Shown: one piece after another, positions 37,079 to 47,389 of the stretch
Numbering within the stretch: the stretch's first letter is position 1
Layout of the letters: each line of letters opens with the position of its first letter
Source of the DNA: Austropuccinia psidii
Taxonomy: Eukaryota; Basidiomycota; Pucciniomycetes; Pucciniales; Sphaerophragmiaceae
Reading direction: 5' to 3'
DNA: 64,000 nucleotides
Assembly (NCBI GenBank): GCA_023105745.1
Contig: JALGQZ010000009.1
Location: 14,184,564 to 14,248,563, forward strand
Program-made: the position numbers and the translations under genes
The notes under the pieces: model-generated
The model's database searches: none
What the model was told of the DNA's origin: nothing
What the model saw: only the letters and a program-made list of their open reading frames with translations

Positions 37079-37533
37079 TGTTGGGAACCTGTACAAGCGT
37101 CAGGAATTTGCGTGTGAAGCGTTGGGAACCTGTACAAGCGTCAGGAATTTGCGTGTGAAGCGTTGGGAACCTGTACAAGCGTAAGGATTTGCGTGTGAAG
37201 TTTCAGAAGCCTGCCTTGGCATAAGCAATTGTTTGAATTTTTGGGAAACTGCACAAGTGTAAGGATTTGCGTGTGAAGCACTGGTCACCTGCACCTGTAT
37301 AAGGAAGTGTTGGAGCTATTGCAAGGCTGCCCTGGCGTAGGCAATTATTTGAATTGTTGGGAAACTGTACAGGCGTAAGTATTTTGCGTGTGAAGCATTG
37401 GGAGCCTGGACGGGCGTAAGGAATTGTTGGCATTGTCAGGAGGCTGCCCCGGCATAAGGCTTTGCATGTGAAGCGTTGGGATCCTGGACAGGCATCAGGA
37501 TTTGTGTGTGACGTGTTGGGATCCAGGACAAGC
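37079..37533. repeat. Minisatellite, ~41-bp unit
   Basis: The first units (TTGGGAACCTGTACAAGCG..., 41 bp) are nearly identical. Later units diverge in length (about 36-60 bp) but keep GGGA-CCTG-ACA-GCGTAAGG and TTTGCGTGTGAAGC blocks. The array stops exactly at the perfect palindrome at 37,534. Open frames through the array are repeat artefacts. Confidence 0.85.
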
Positions 37534-37555
37534 GTACGGTGGCATGCCACCGTAC
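37534..37555. repeat. 22-bp perfect palindrome
   Basis: GTAC-GGTGGCATGCC-ACCGTAC reads identically on both strands over 22 bp. It borders the 41-bp minisatellite on one side and lies 143 bp beyond the stop codon of the Tet-like gene on the other. Confidence 0.8.
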
Positions 37556-37697
37556 ATGAGCCATTTCACCTCTTTTTCATGTGATCCACCATATAACCCC
37601 AATTCCAACCCATCAAAACCAGGTGTATACTGTCCTGTGAATTATCACACCCTTATTCACCAATCAATCTCTAACTCCCAGATGCATCCACACTCCC

Positions 37698-38959
37698 TCA
37701 TTCTTCTAATTGGGATGAGATTGTATTACCATCCCTGATGTGATAACCCACTCCATTGCCAATCTCATAATAGCTGTGGCTTTTCTGCCACAAAGTTTTT
37801 GCCAACCTCCTTGAGAATTGTGCGGACATACCCACTAGTGTTGTGCTGGATCAGTATAATGAAAAAATGTACTGCTGGCCCACACTACCTGAATGAGCCC
37901 ATGACATTCAGATAGATCAATCCAAAAATGCTCATTTGAGAAAATCAATTTTCCCCCTGTACACTGCTTTGACACATCTCTTTGAATTCGGCCTGTCTGC
38001 TTATCAGCTTGAAACCACCATCCTGGAGCATACAACGATTCATCCTTATCAAGATGAGGTGAGTTTTTGAATCCATTCATGGTGAAAGTGAGTGCGGAAG
38101 CAAACTTGAATGCACCCTGATTTGCGGAGATATTGGCTTCATAGTTAACTTTATCAAAGGACAGAACCCCCAATGACTTGTAGCATGTTTGAATCTTTTG
38201 AAATGATTTATCCCCAACATATTGTAAGGATTTACCTAGAATTCAGCCACTCAAGCTAAGATTTTCCCCTCGGGTCTGCCATTAATCTTTTGCATTTTCA
38301 ATTTTCCCAAGACTTCCATAAAGACCAAATTGTTCATTCTTCGTGCTGAATTTGTGCCACCCAATCAAAAACATAAATCCCTCCAGTAATGCCCCATTTG
38401 TTGCAATAGGGCCGGTAAATTTTCTCTCATGAAATAAGAATTTTGATAATTCATCTCATTGATTGACCTCTACTTCACTCATTATTGTAAATGGTCTGAA
38501 TTTGACAAGGGCAATGAGTAATCTGGTTGAAGAGAAAATTTCCACATGGCCAAAGTGAATGCATTTGATCTGATTGACATCCACAAACCTCTGAATTTCA
38601 CTTGGGTTCATATTTGCTGATACTGGATTGATATTTGTGCTGTTGGTTGAGTGGAGGAAAAAAACGTATTCTTTAGGGTGGTTTTGGCCTCATTTTTCTT
38701 TTGGGATGTCCCACTATTCCTGAGTGGGTGAGGGATCACTTTGCCTTGAAGCAGACAAGATATCAGATACTGCGTCCTCCCATTTGGACCTAAGGCCTTT
38801 TGAGTCCAGAATGATTCCCAAAGCCCAATGAGGGTGCCACATGAATGCCGACCCATATATATGCTGAGAATAAGTGAGCCACTCACACTTTCCTGGTTCA
38901 CCCCAACACTTTCCCGTGCGTTCCCTTTTACACTCCTTTCCTTTTTCTGTGAATGGCAT
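37698..38959 (-). pseudogene. Tet/JBP-like 2OG-Fe(II) dioxygenase (decayed)
   Basis: One minus-strand frame runs from the ATG at 38,959 to about 37,845, interrupted by stops near 38,714, 38,690, 38,456, 38,282 and 38,243. After a frameshift it continues to TGA at 37,698. The conserved order is LVKFRPFTIM, then FLFHERKFTGPIATNG, LLEGFMFLIGWHKFSTKNEQ, FTMNGFKNSPHLDKDE, GWWFQADKQTG, CTGGKLIF, DLSECHGLIQVVWASSTFFH and, in the shifted frame, LVGMSAQFSRRLAKT. HLD supplies the HxD iron ligands, FFH the probable distal His and SRRL a possible 2-oxoglutarate Arg. I recognise this as the fungal Tet-like oxygenase family. Tet/JBP enzymes oxidise 5-methylcytosine, and basidiomycete members are known to travel with transposons. 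Substrate is inferred. Several stops are TGA, consistent with CGA or TGG mutation. Confidence 0.78.
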
Positions 38960-39409
38960 GCTTGCAGTGGAAAATGAAATGAAACCAAATGATTACTGAC
39001 TGTTGTGTGAAATATTAATTCCAACTAAATTTGATTTTGGTCAATGATTCTTTTTTAATTGCGGCTAAAAATGAAAGATTACATCTGACTTGCGCAAATT
39101 GGCAATCTCAATTACCTGAACCTGAAAAATGCAGCGGATACTGAATTAATCAATTTGATATATTCATATTCCCATTCAATGAGGTTCAAATACAACCTTG
39201 TGGAATATTGCAAGCATGGGTGAATGCAATAAGCACTCTGCTACGGATCCCTCATCATCCTATTCCTCTATGAAAGAACCAGTGCCTTTTGGCCTATTAT
39301 GAGCTCGCGGGAAGTGATAAAACAAAATTCCTGTGATGCCCCTGCATGTACTAATTGCGGGCACAGCGGCCTGACTCAGTTTGGGTCTTGTTGGAGTATT
39401 TTTAATGGT

Positions 39410-39431
39410 GTACTGAGGCCTTCCTCTGTAC
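39410..39431. repeat. 22-bp palindrome, degenerate copy
   Basis: Starts GTACTGAGG and ends TCTGTAC. It sits 10 bp past the stop codon of the 39.4-41.7 kb gene and is positionally equivalent to 60,281-60,302 in element B. Together with 37,534 it brackets the Tet-like gene. Confidence 0.55.
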
Positions 39432-39441
39432 AAGGAAGTTA

Positions 39442-41719
39442 TTATTGGTATTCATACTGTGGCATCCAGGCAGTAGTATGATAGGTATTCATAATTAATA
39501 AATTCATAAATGACTTTGCAAAATTAAATTGCAATCTATCTGGTACAAAGCTAATCTAAAATGGATCAATCGTGGTTGTAACTTTAGCTGGCCTGGGTAC
39601 AGTCAATGTGACCTCATCACTTGAACCAAGACCCCACTTCTCCACCCAGGCATCACCAAAGTCTAATACCAAGCATCGTTCAAATTAAAATCTAAGAGGT
39701 ACAGTGGGGTTAAGAGACTCTGATGAGAAGAAACTCTTATTCAGTAAATTATATATATACTTATTGGTACATAGCCACACCAGCTCTACTAGATCTTTAC
39801 CCTCTGAAAGTCTTTTGGAAATGTCAATGAGTGATAAAGCCCCTTTAACTGAGCTTTTTCTCCAGTCAGCTGAGCATACCATCAAACCACAAACGCCCAC
39901 CGCACAGAAAGCTGCTAATATACTATAGCAAATTCAATTTATTCCAAGATTCTTGTGACATGTCAATAGATCTTTTATGGCCCATTTTTTAGAGCTCGTG
40001 AGTTTGCCTTTCATGCCATAGACTTCAACCTTCATATGTGCACGTACCATGTTGTAGGCAATCATCAAATGGATAACTGTATCCATTAGATCCTCCAGGT
40101 TCTTGTGAGGCTTTGTCAATATCTCATTGTCAGCCCCGCCACCTTCAATTCTAAGCTGTGTTTCAAATTGCTTCAATTTACTCAATCAGGAGGCAAGGTA
40201 TTCAACTGCTCCCCGTTCGAGTACAAGAGGATCAGTCAAATTTGATATTGGTGCAACATATGGTTTGGGTGCAATCACATTATATCAGACTAAAGTAATG
40301 TATTCAAACATAACATTTGCCCAAAAATTTTTGATTGAATTGGAGGGGTAAATAAGGCTCTGAACCATTTGGAAGAAGGTGTGTTCAGATTTTGGGATAT
40401 TATCTGGAGGTTCAGCTTATTCCTGCATCAATTTGAGATCCCAAATTTTGTTATTAAAAATGCTTCTGTTTCTGTTGGCTTAAGAAAATCTGACCCTGTA
40501 TATTGCAATTTATATCATGAGTCAACAGGCAATAATCATGCATCATGCACAAAGATAAAACTCACATGCAATCTCAAGCTCCTCAAGCCAGGCTTACATT
40601 TCAATCTCTTGGTTACTGATCACCTTAATACCAACAGGAAGGAATGTATCAGCATCATTTGTTGGTAAATTGTCCCATCAATTTTTGTAAATACTATTGA
40701 TATTATAAATCCCCCTTTTCCATGATTCTTGAGTAATATTGGAATGGTAAGTCAAAAGGTCTCCAAACTCTTCAATGCGGGATAAAAATATTCCCTGAAA
40801 ATTAGTGGAGGATGACACTTCAGGCTCAGGGTCAGGCATTATATCAGTCATATCTTGTCCCAATGTCTCATGTTGAATTGTCTCCCTTTCTTGAAAAGCT
40901 TGAATATTTTGAGGAGGGGCGGGAGGGGTTTCATCATGTATTTTTTCATTGAGTATGGGGGGCTTTCATTATGCGGAGGTTCATTATCAATATGGTCCAC
41001 TTCAACATTGATCATGTCATCACCTTGATCCCGGGCATCTTTTGCGGCTTCAAAGTTACGGCGTTTTTTGTTGGTATTTTTGGTGGAATTTATATTTGGT
41101 CTTTTTCCTAATCCTTTGCCTGAAACTCCAATTACAACTCAAGATCCTTCAGGTAGAGATTCTCCCAACTCCACACCTGCCCATATATTGTAAGCAGCCA
41201 TTTTAACATTTTTGTATTTAATTAGTAATGGACTTACTGTTCAAATCCATTTTGAGGAGGCTCATTGATTCAGCAATCTTTTGACGCACATAATCAGGAA
41301 TTTTACTATCATTTTGAATTTTTTTGAGCAATGTTTGAGACAAATTGTTCCTTGGATATAATTTTAACCTCCCCACTGAAAATTACGTCATCTTGCCCAG
41401 CATTTTCTGTGGGTGCACAAGGTTCAACAGTCTTTTCCTTCTCATAGATTTTGAAATTTGTTTTCTGAGAGCTTGGAGGCTGAGCTGAAATAAAGGATAT
41501 GACAAAAGTATCAGGCTTGGAGAGACTACAAATATTCAAGAAAAATCTATGCTCACATTCCGGAAGAACTGGTTGATCTGGATTACTTTCATGTGCCAGG
41601 CTCTCTACTTCAATGCCTAATTCATGACTACTGACCATATCAGATATTTCACTTCCACTCTCTGGGGCTGAAGTTTGTAGTTCATTGAATTCAGTTGAAT
41701 TTCCCAGGGTTTGGGGCAT
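39442..41719 (-). pseudogene. Unidentified multi-exon element gene, A copy
   Basis: The first open part starts MPQTLGNSTEFNELQTSAPE. An intron begins GTGAGC after VLPEC and ends TTTCAG before QPPSSQK. Later segments include EKTVEPCAPTENAGQDDVIF, an acidic Asp/Glu/Pro-rich middle (DIMPDPEPEVSSSTNFQG near 40,830), QLRIEGGGADNEILTKPHKN and VDGLMVCSADWR-like text near 39,885. Stops and frameshifts interrupt it. The gene is collinear with 57,848-60,275 in element B, which supports its exon structure. I know no domain. An acidic N-terminus and a globular, hydrophobic C-terminus are visible. It lies between the 48-bp minisatellite and the Tet-like gene, transcribed in the same direction as the latter. 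Confidence 0.6.
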
Positions 41720-42322
41720 AGCAGAGGTACTTTATTGAGTGAAGAGATGGTGACAAGTTGATGGATAACTTGATTGAAATTATTTGATTAAAAATATCAA
41801 AATTGACCAAAAAATGTGGGAGTTCTGAAAGTGTTTGAATGAAGATAAGCTTAAGATATTAATTATTGATTCCTTTTTAGGTAATATCAATATTGGAGAA
41901 TTCTGGAAAGTTTTAAAGAACTTAAATAGCAATTTAAATATTGGTGAATTTTCTAGAAAAAGAAAATTTGAGAACCACAAGCTGACCAAAAGAAACCTTC
42001 CCATTGATGGCCTTGGAACCTTCCATCAATATCTATTGAGCTTGTTGTATTGCATTTGCAAAATATGATTTGTTGGGAAATTTAAGGAGGTGATGGTTTG
42101 CAAATTATTTCATATCATTCCAATAAAATCACTTCCCTGTGAGAAACTGAATAAAGTTGACTAGTGAGAAACCCACTAAAGTCAACTTTTGAACTATTCA
42201 ATGCTCATGAGTTAAGACTAAGCAAAGTGTTCCATTTGAATGATATGAAATAAAATGGTTTTGTCACAGAACCTGTTGGCAGAGATGGCCACTCAGCATA
42301 TCTCCCTGATTGTGTTCATCAT

Positions 42323-42344
42323 GTACACCAACAAGCCACCATAC
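42323..42344. repeat. 22-bp palindrome, degenerate copy
   Basis: Reverse complement starts GTATGGTGGCTTG and ends GGTGTAC. It adjoins the 48-bp minisatellite and corresponds to 57,407-57,428 in element B. Confidence 0.5.
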
Positions 42345-42364
42345 CCTATGGATCTAGTACCTGA

Positions 42365-42900
42365 GCGTAAGGATGGTAAGTGGCAGAGAGAGGATTAGGC
42401 ATAAGGGGGGTTGAGGGTGGCGTCGGAGGCATATCTTGAGGGCACAGTGGGAGCGTAAGGGGTGGTGAGGGCAGAGATGGGGGGCGGCATTTTAGTCTCA
42501 TCTTGAGGGGGCTGTAGGAGTGTAAGGATCATAAGGGGCCTTGAGGATTGGGCCAGTGTGAGGGGGGCATCGGAGGCATGTCGGGAGGGCACTGCGAGCA
42601 TAAGGATGGTAAGCAGTATTGGAGGCATGTTGGGCGGGCACTATACAAGCGTAAGGATGGTAAGCGGCGGAGAGAGGCATTCCGGGAAGGCACTCCACAA
42701 GCGTAAGGATGGTAAGAAGCGGGTGAGAGGAGGCGTAAGGGGGGGGTGAGGGTGGCGTCGGAGGCATGACTTGAGGGCCCCACAGGAGCATAAGGATTGT
42801 AAGACAAGGAGAAGATGAGGCAGGGGTGCAGAAGCATAAGGAGTGGTGAGGGTAGTGTTGGAATCTCATCTGGAGGGGGGTGCAGGCACATAAGCATGCT
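42365..42900. repeat. Minisatellite, ~48-bp unit (element A)
   Basis: Diverged units contain GCGTAAGGATGGTAAG and GGAGGCATGTCGGGAGGGCA blocks. The array is the reverse complement type of 56,250-57,395 in element B but shorter and less regular. ORFs across it are artefacts of the repeat. Confidence 0.8.
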
Positions 42901-43211
42901 CAGCGTCAGAGATGATTAGGTGTGGATGCAGAAGTCAATTCAAGCGTGAGAGTAGGCATGGTAAAGGGGTGAGGTGGAAGTCTTCTCATGCACAAATATG
43001 AGCATGCCAAACTGCTGGGTAGCACCATTAGGTGTAATTACCCAAACATTGGGAATAGTGTTGAAATGGGGTTGGGCTTTGAATGACATTCTCATGTGAC
43101 ACATGTGACGATTGACGTTGTCTTGATGCAGACGTGACAGGACCCACTAAATCCAGTGACTATAAAGTGACACTAACACGACTGAAGCAAGATTTTATAC
43201 TAACCGCGGTG

Positions 43212-43258
43212 TGACGTGAAGTCAATCGCTGACAATTGATGCAAGATTTGCCCTGGTG
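43212..43258 (-). repeat. Element A right terminal inverted repeat
   Basis: Ends GCAAGATTTGCCCTGGTG; it is the reverse complement of the left end with four mismatches over 47 bp. Just inside (43,090-43,210) lie CACATGTGACG and GTGACACTAACACGACTG sequences shared with the left end of element B. Confidence 0.88.
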
Positions 43259-45019
43259 TTTGATAATAGCTTTTCTCATTTTGACTAAATAAAATCATAT
43301 TATAAGCACATCAGTAGGAGAAGCCTTATTTCATTCCTCTTGAGAGGTACAACAAATGATACTTAATAGAAAAGAACTTTCTTAATTTTGATTTTTAATT
43401 CAGAGATCTTAAATTTACCAAGCTCTTTATAGAGCATTATATTATGAGGTTTTAAGCCAAATATGTATATAAAAGACGAAAAAATTTAGCATGACTTGAT
43501 GACGATTTCAATCTGAACAATACTATAAAAAAATGCTTAAGGCTATACTTTACAGAGAACAATACCTTCACAGAATTAAACACAGCTCAATAGTGCTCAC
43601 AGAATATATACAAAAGGTTTTTCTGATTGTATTTCAGACAATAAATACTTAAGTTTATGGTATGAGCTGTACCACATTAGTGTATAAGCTATGATATAAT
43701 CTAGGAGGACACAAAAACTTCAAAGATAAATTTTAATTATAGATTCCTAAAGCTTGACTTGAGTGATACAGAGCAATTATTTACTATCTGAGAAATATGT
43801 TCCTCAAAATTTTGGCTGGAAAACAGAACTAAAATTTGAAAATACTCATTTTTATAATATCCAAGGTTAATAATCATTTATTAACTACTTGTATCAGCTT
43901 TCTACGCTCATCCAATCATTGTATACAATCCAAACAGGCTAGGAGTAATTATTAGTAATCATTTTTAGTGGCTTGAGGCTTATTCGGTTGTGGCTGAGAG
44001 GATGTACAAATAATTTCAACGTTGAACCCATATTTGATCCATGTTTCATTCTGAATGGTACCAATCTCAATGTCTATGTTGAACCTACAGGCTTTTCCCT
44101 CAGGGTCTGCATTGTTTTTGCTGGTGACTAGCACAAGGAAAATGATTAATTCAATTTTTTGATTTTGTGATTATAATTCAATGACACAAATACAAATAGA
44201 ACAAGTATTAAGAATTTGGAAACCGTCAATTGTATCTATTTTTCAAATTTTCTGCATTGACAAAAGCTTGAAACCTATGAATAAAAAATAAATAAACAAT
44301 GGGTGCACACAATCCTGTTTTCTTTTTATGAAAAAGTGTTCAAGTATAAGCTGCAGAATATTTTTCTGTAACAATAAAGTTGAATAAATAACTGTACATC
44401 TCTATAGTTCAAAACTTTATGCAATCATAGTCTGACACTCTAGCTCAAAAATATACAGTTTTTTGGCTTGTTTTACATAGTAGTGAATTGATAGAAGAGC
44501 ATTTTTCTATCAATATATTTGAATTTTATGAAGGGGTTTCATTGCTTGATGTCATTTACAACTCTGAAATGTGTCTAATTTGTCATTTTTTTGAGCTATG
44601 GCTTGCATCAAAATGAGCCATCAACTGACAATATTTTTCTTTGGTGATGACCATTTTTCACTACTTGGGGCTCAACGCACAGCTGTACATTCTGTAGGCA
44701 TACCTATTTCAAATGTACATTTTTTAACTTTCATTTGTAATTAGGGTGAGAAAAATCATATTGTTTCCACTTGTTCCAGTTGGTTCCAAAACTGGAAATC
44801 AGACAAGAAGTCTTCCCAGCCGATTCTTCGAGGGTGCAGACAATACAAATAAAAAAGCGGGCTGTTTGTCCCATTCAATGACAATGAGTATGATGAATAT
44901 TATGTCACAATAGGTGGAACCAGGAGAGAACCCACTTTATTGAAAATTCATCTATGAAACCTCTTGCTATGGCTGGTTACCCAGCCGGCACCTAAGCTGC
45001 AATCGACAACTTTAAGGCT
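43259..45019. other. AT-rich spacer between element A and DPH7
   Basis: No recognised gene. A 60-codon minus-strand frame at 44,134-43,952 (LVTSKNNADPEGKACRFNID..., ending PQATKNDY) has coding-like composition unlike its surroundings but matches nothing I know. It could be an isolated exon or repeat fragment. The rest is AT-rich and stop-dense. Sequence complexity rises from about 44,750 toward DPH7. Confidence 0.4.
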
Positions 45020-46747
45020 TCAGCTCACGTACCAAAAGTGCAATGCTTTGTCATAAAAGGAGCATGAAGCGACCAAAGTTTGCTTCAAATCCTCCTGAGT
45101 CAAAGCAGGCCCCCAATCTGCACCGTAAGCCAAAGATGCCCGCTCGTTGAAAGTTGTATGAATCCGCGGGGGCGTGTCACTAGACTCGTTGAATACTTCG
45201 ACTACTTTGAAACCGTCATGCATGGCCGCAATCAAAAGTCTGTCGGGTTGGTCGGAATGCCATTTCAATCTCCAAATGCCACCTCCTACGGTTTGCGTCC
45301 AAACAGGCTGAGAAAAGTTACGTTTATCATATACCCGAAGCGCCGAGTCATAGCTATTTATATAACCAACCAATATCAAATGAGAGGGCAAAGTTTAAAT
45401 AGGAGTTAAAAAGTTGTTTCCGTAGCGAATGAATCAAGTCTGACCTGCCAACGGCAAAGACGTGCTCTTTGAGGTGATGACTCCGGACGGCAGTAACCCC
45501 ACCACCAAACCTAAGAGCCGATTTTATAGGAAGCATGGATAGTATGTTTGGGAACCAACAACCAGAAGGAAACAGATGAAAAAAAGAGGACACTAACTTT
45601 TTGTTGATCAGTACCGGTTGACCAGGAAGGCTGCGCACATCCCATACTTTAAGTGTACAATCGTCACCACCTTGTCGCAAACGAAGAAAAAACATGAAAA
45701 GATGTTCAAACATCTATTATGTGATACCAGGATTGTTTGCTCGGAATGGGCAAAACCAACCTGTTAAAACAGTGGTTGGTTGCCAATAGTCGAATCCGCA
45801 AGTCCAAGGCTCAAAAGTATGCCCGTGCCAGCGAATGTTTTCAACTAATTTTTTAGAAGATGAAGTTTGGTCCAACAAAACAATTTCGCCATTTGATAGC
45901 GTGGTCACTACCTTGGGAGATTGAGTACTAGGACAAAACGCAGAAATGTCATAGTTCATTCAAACACAAAGCCGCTTGAAGCATGTGATTCAATGGATGA
46001 ATACCTATGGAGTCTATCTGAAATATCAAGTGCAAGACATAATGCACCATTGGATGCACAAGAGACGGTATCGAAAAAATGAAGCTGGGTACGTTCCTGG
46101 ATTAACAAGCCAATCCAAAAAAACATGAGGCGATGAGCAAAATGACGCGATTTCCGCTGGACAAAGCTTCGATTGTTTTTACGTCTTCTTGCCTCAGTTG
46201 GTATGATCTCAAATCGCCGTCAGCATCAGCCACAATCAGAACTGGCGCAAGAGATTGTGTCCTGTTGTGCCCAAAAAATCAAGTAAACAGAGCGTTGATC
46301 AACACAGAGGTAAAATGGTAGTTATGATTAAAGATACTTCATTCGCAAAAATGACAGGCTACCATCTTTGATCCAGTATAGCAGCGCAATCAATTTGCTG
46401 TAGTTCTTGACTGCAAACAACCGAAAGCCAAACGGCCAAATTAGTCATCGACGCCAAAAGAGACTTGGACTATTTCGATTAAGAGCCAACCAAACAATCG
46501 GAGCATCTACCAAAGGGTCCGAAGACCTATCCGAACCTTGGCGGTCGGTTGTAACATCGAATAGCAAGCATCTTCCCAGTCGTTCTATTGGCGGATCCTG
46601 GAATTCATCTCCAGCGTCTTGCTGCACTTGTTGGGTTTGGTAAAGACCACAGGTAACGAGATTTGGACGAACGGGACAGAATTCGACCGAGCATGGTGTA
46701 TAGACGGTGTTGATGATACAAGCTGGGTGAGCTAAAGCGGGTTCCAT
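45020..46747 (-). CDS. DPH7: Diphthine methyltransferase/methylesterase DPH7 (WD40)
   Basis: A multi-exon gene on the minus strand. Exon 1 starts at the ATG at 46,747; its product contains NTVYTPCSVEFCPVRPN and RLGRCLLFDV. Later exons give IDCAAILDQRW (about 46,390), LAPVLIVADADGDLRSYQL (about 46,240), VVTTLSNGEIVLLDQTSSSK (about 45,910), HTFEPWTCGFDYWQP, GGDDCTLKVWDVRSLPGQP (about 45,640), GGGVTAVRSHH, SALRVYDKRNFSQPVW and GGIWRLKWHSDQPDRLL. It ends SLAYGADWGP...SFYDKALHFW. Order and wording match eukaryotic DPH7 (yeast RRT2), a seven-bladed WD40 protein that removes the methyl ester from the diphthine intermediate on eEF2 before final amidation. About six introns interrupt it. The last codons are uncertain, because GTACGTGAG after HFW is also a good donor. 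No disruption is evident, and CpG sites are retained; it appears functional. Confidence 0.88.
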
Positions 46748-47389
46748 GTCTCCAGTCTGTCTTCCTGGCCTCTAAATATCCTCGCCGTCGCACTCACTGA
46801 AAATCTTAATTGCGATCATGACGGGCAAATAGAGCTCCTGTACACTACCACTCACTACGTAGCTAAACTGCTATTACGTCCATAAAATCAGTCATTTTTG
46901 AGCGCATGGCAGATAGCAGTTTTAATAAATTTTGGAAAAAGAAAAAAAATTCAAAAAAAACAATTTTGGGCAAAAAATTGGTGGTTCAAGAAAAAACCTA
47001 TTTTTTAGTGAAAAATTTGTTTTTCTACAAAAAAAGAAAAAGAAAGTTGTGTGCGAAAACATCTGTTTTTCCAAAAAAGTTTGATTTTTGAGCAAAAAAT
47101 CTTTTTCTTCACTAAAAATTAATTTCTAGTGGAAAAAATTCTTTTTCGAAAAAAAAAACAATTGCGACAAATTTGTTTTGCAAAAGGAATGAATTTTTCC
47201 TCAAAACAGTTGTTTTGCAAAAAAAAGTTTTTCGACGAAAAATAGATGTTTTGTACCATGAATATTATTCAACGTAATCAAAGGCATATTGATCAATTTG
47301 TCAGGTATATTGATGACTTTGACGTAGGAATTCATGGTGAAATAATGATGGAAAAAGGTGTAGTGACCACATTTCATCACTTTTCCTCA
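46748..47389. other. DPH7 upstream region and A/T homopolymer-rich tract
   Basis: The first ~120 bp contain CpGs and are the probable DPH7 promoter. From 46,920 to 47,250 the sequence alternates A-runs and T-runs (AAAAAA, TTTTT), so the plus-strand frame there is a lysine/phenylalanine artefact. Confidence 0.5.

Larger units (their letters stand above)
23267..43258. mobile_element. Element A: ~20-kb TIR transposon carrying Tnp2, SNF2 and Tet-like genes
   Basis: The unit begins CACCAGGGAAAATCTTGC and ends with its inverted counterpart GCAAGATTTGCCCTGGTG; the terminal 47 bp match with four differences. Inside, in order, lie a Tnp2-type transposase (-), an unknown gene (+), a SNF2 helicase (-), a proline-rich gene (+), a 41-bp minisatellite, a Tet-like dioxygenase (-), an unknown gene (-) and a 48-bp minisatellite. 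A CAC start, the Tnp2 transposase and subterminal ACGTCAA-type repeats fit the CACTA/EnSpm group. A 3-bp target duplication is not evident (GAT left, TTT right). Homologous ends and contents occur in elements B and C, so this is a family and not one accident. All genes here carry disruptions. Confidence 0.85.

Noticed and set aside
23267..43258. Assignment of the element to the KDZ superfamily
   Set aside because: The transposase segments (LPYWDATRM, ERLIGVFAK-x-TNN in the C copy) fit Tnp2/Transposase_21 and not KDZ as I know it. KDZ is kept only as the known precedent for Tet-carrying transposons.
46906..47091. 61-codon Lys/Phe-rich ORF
   Set aside because: Generated by alternating A and T homopolymers.
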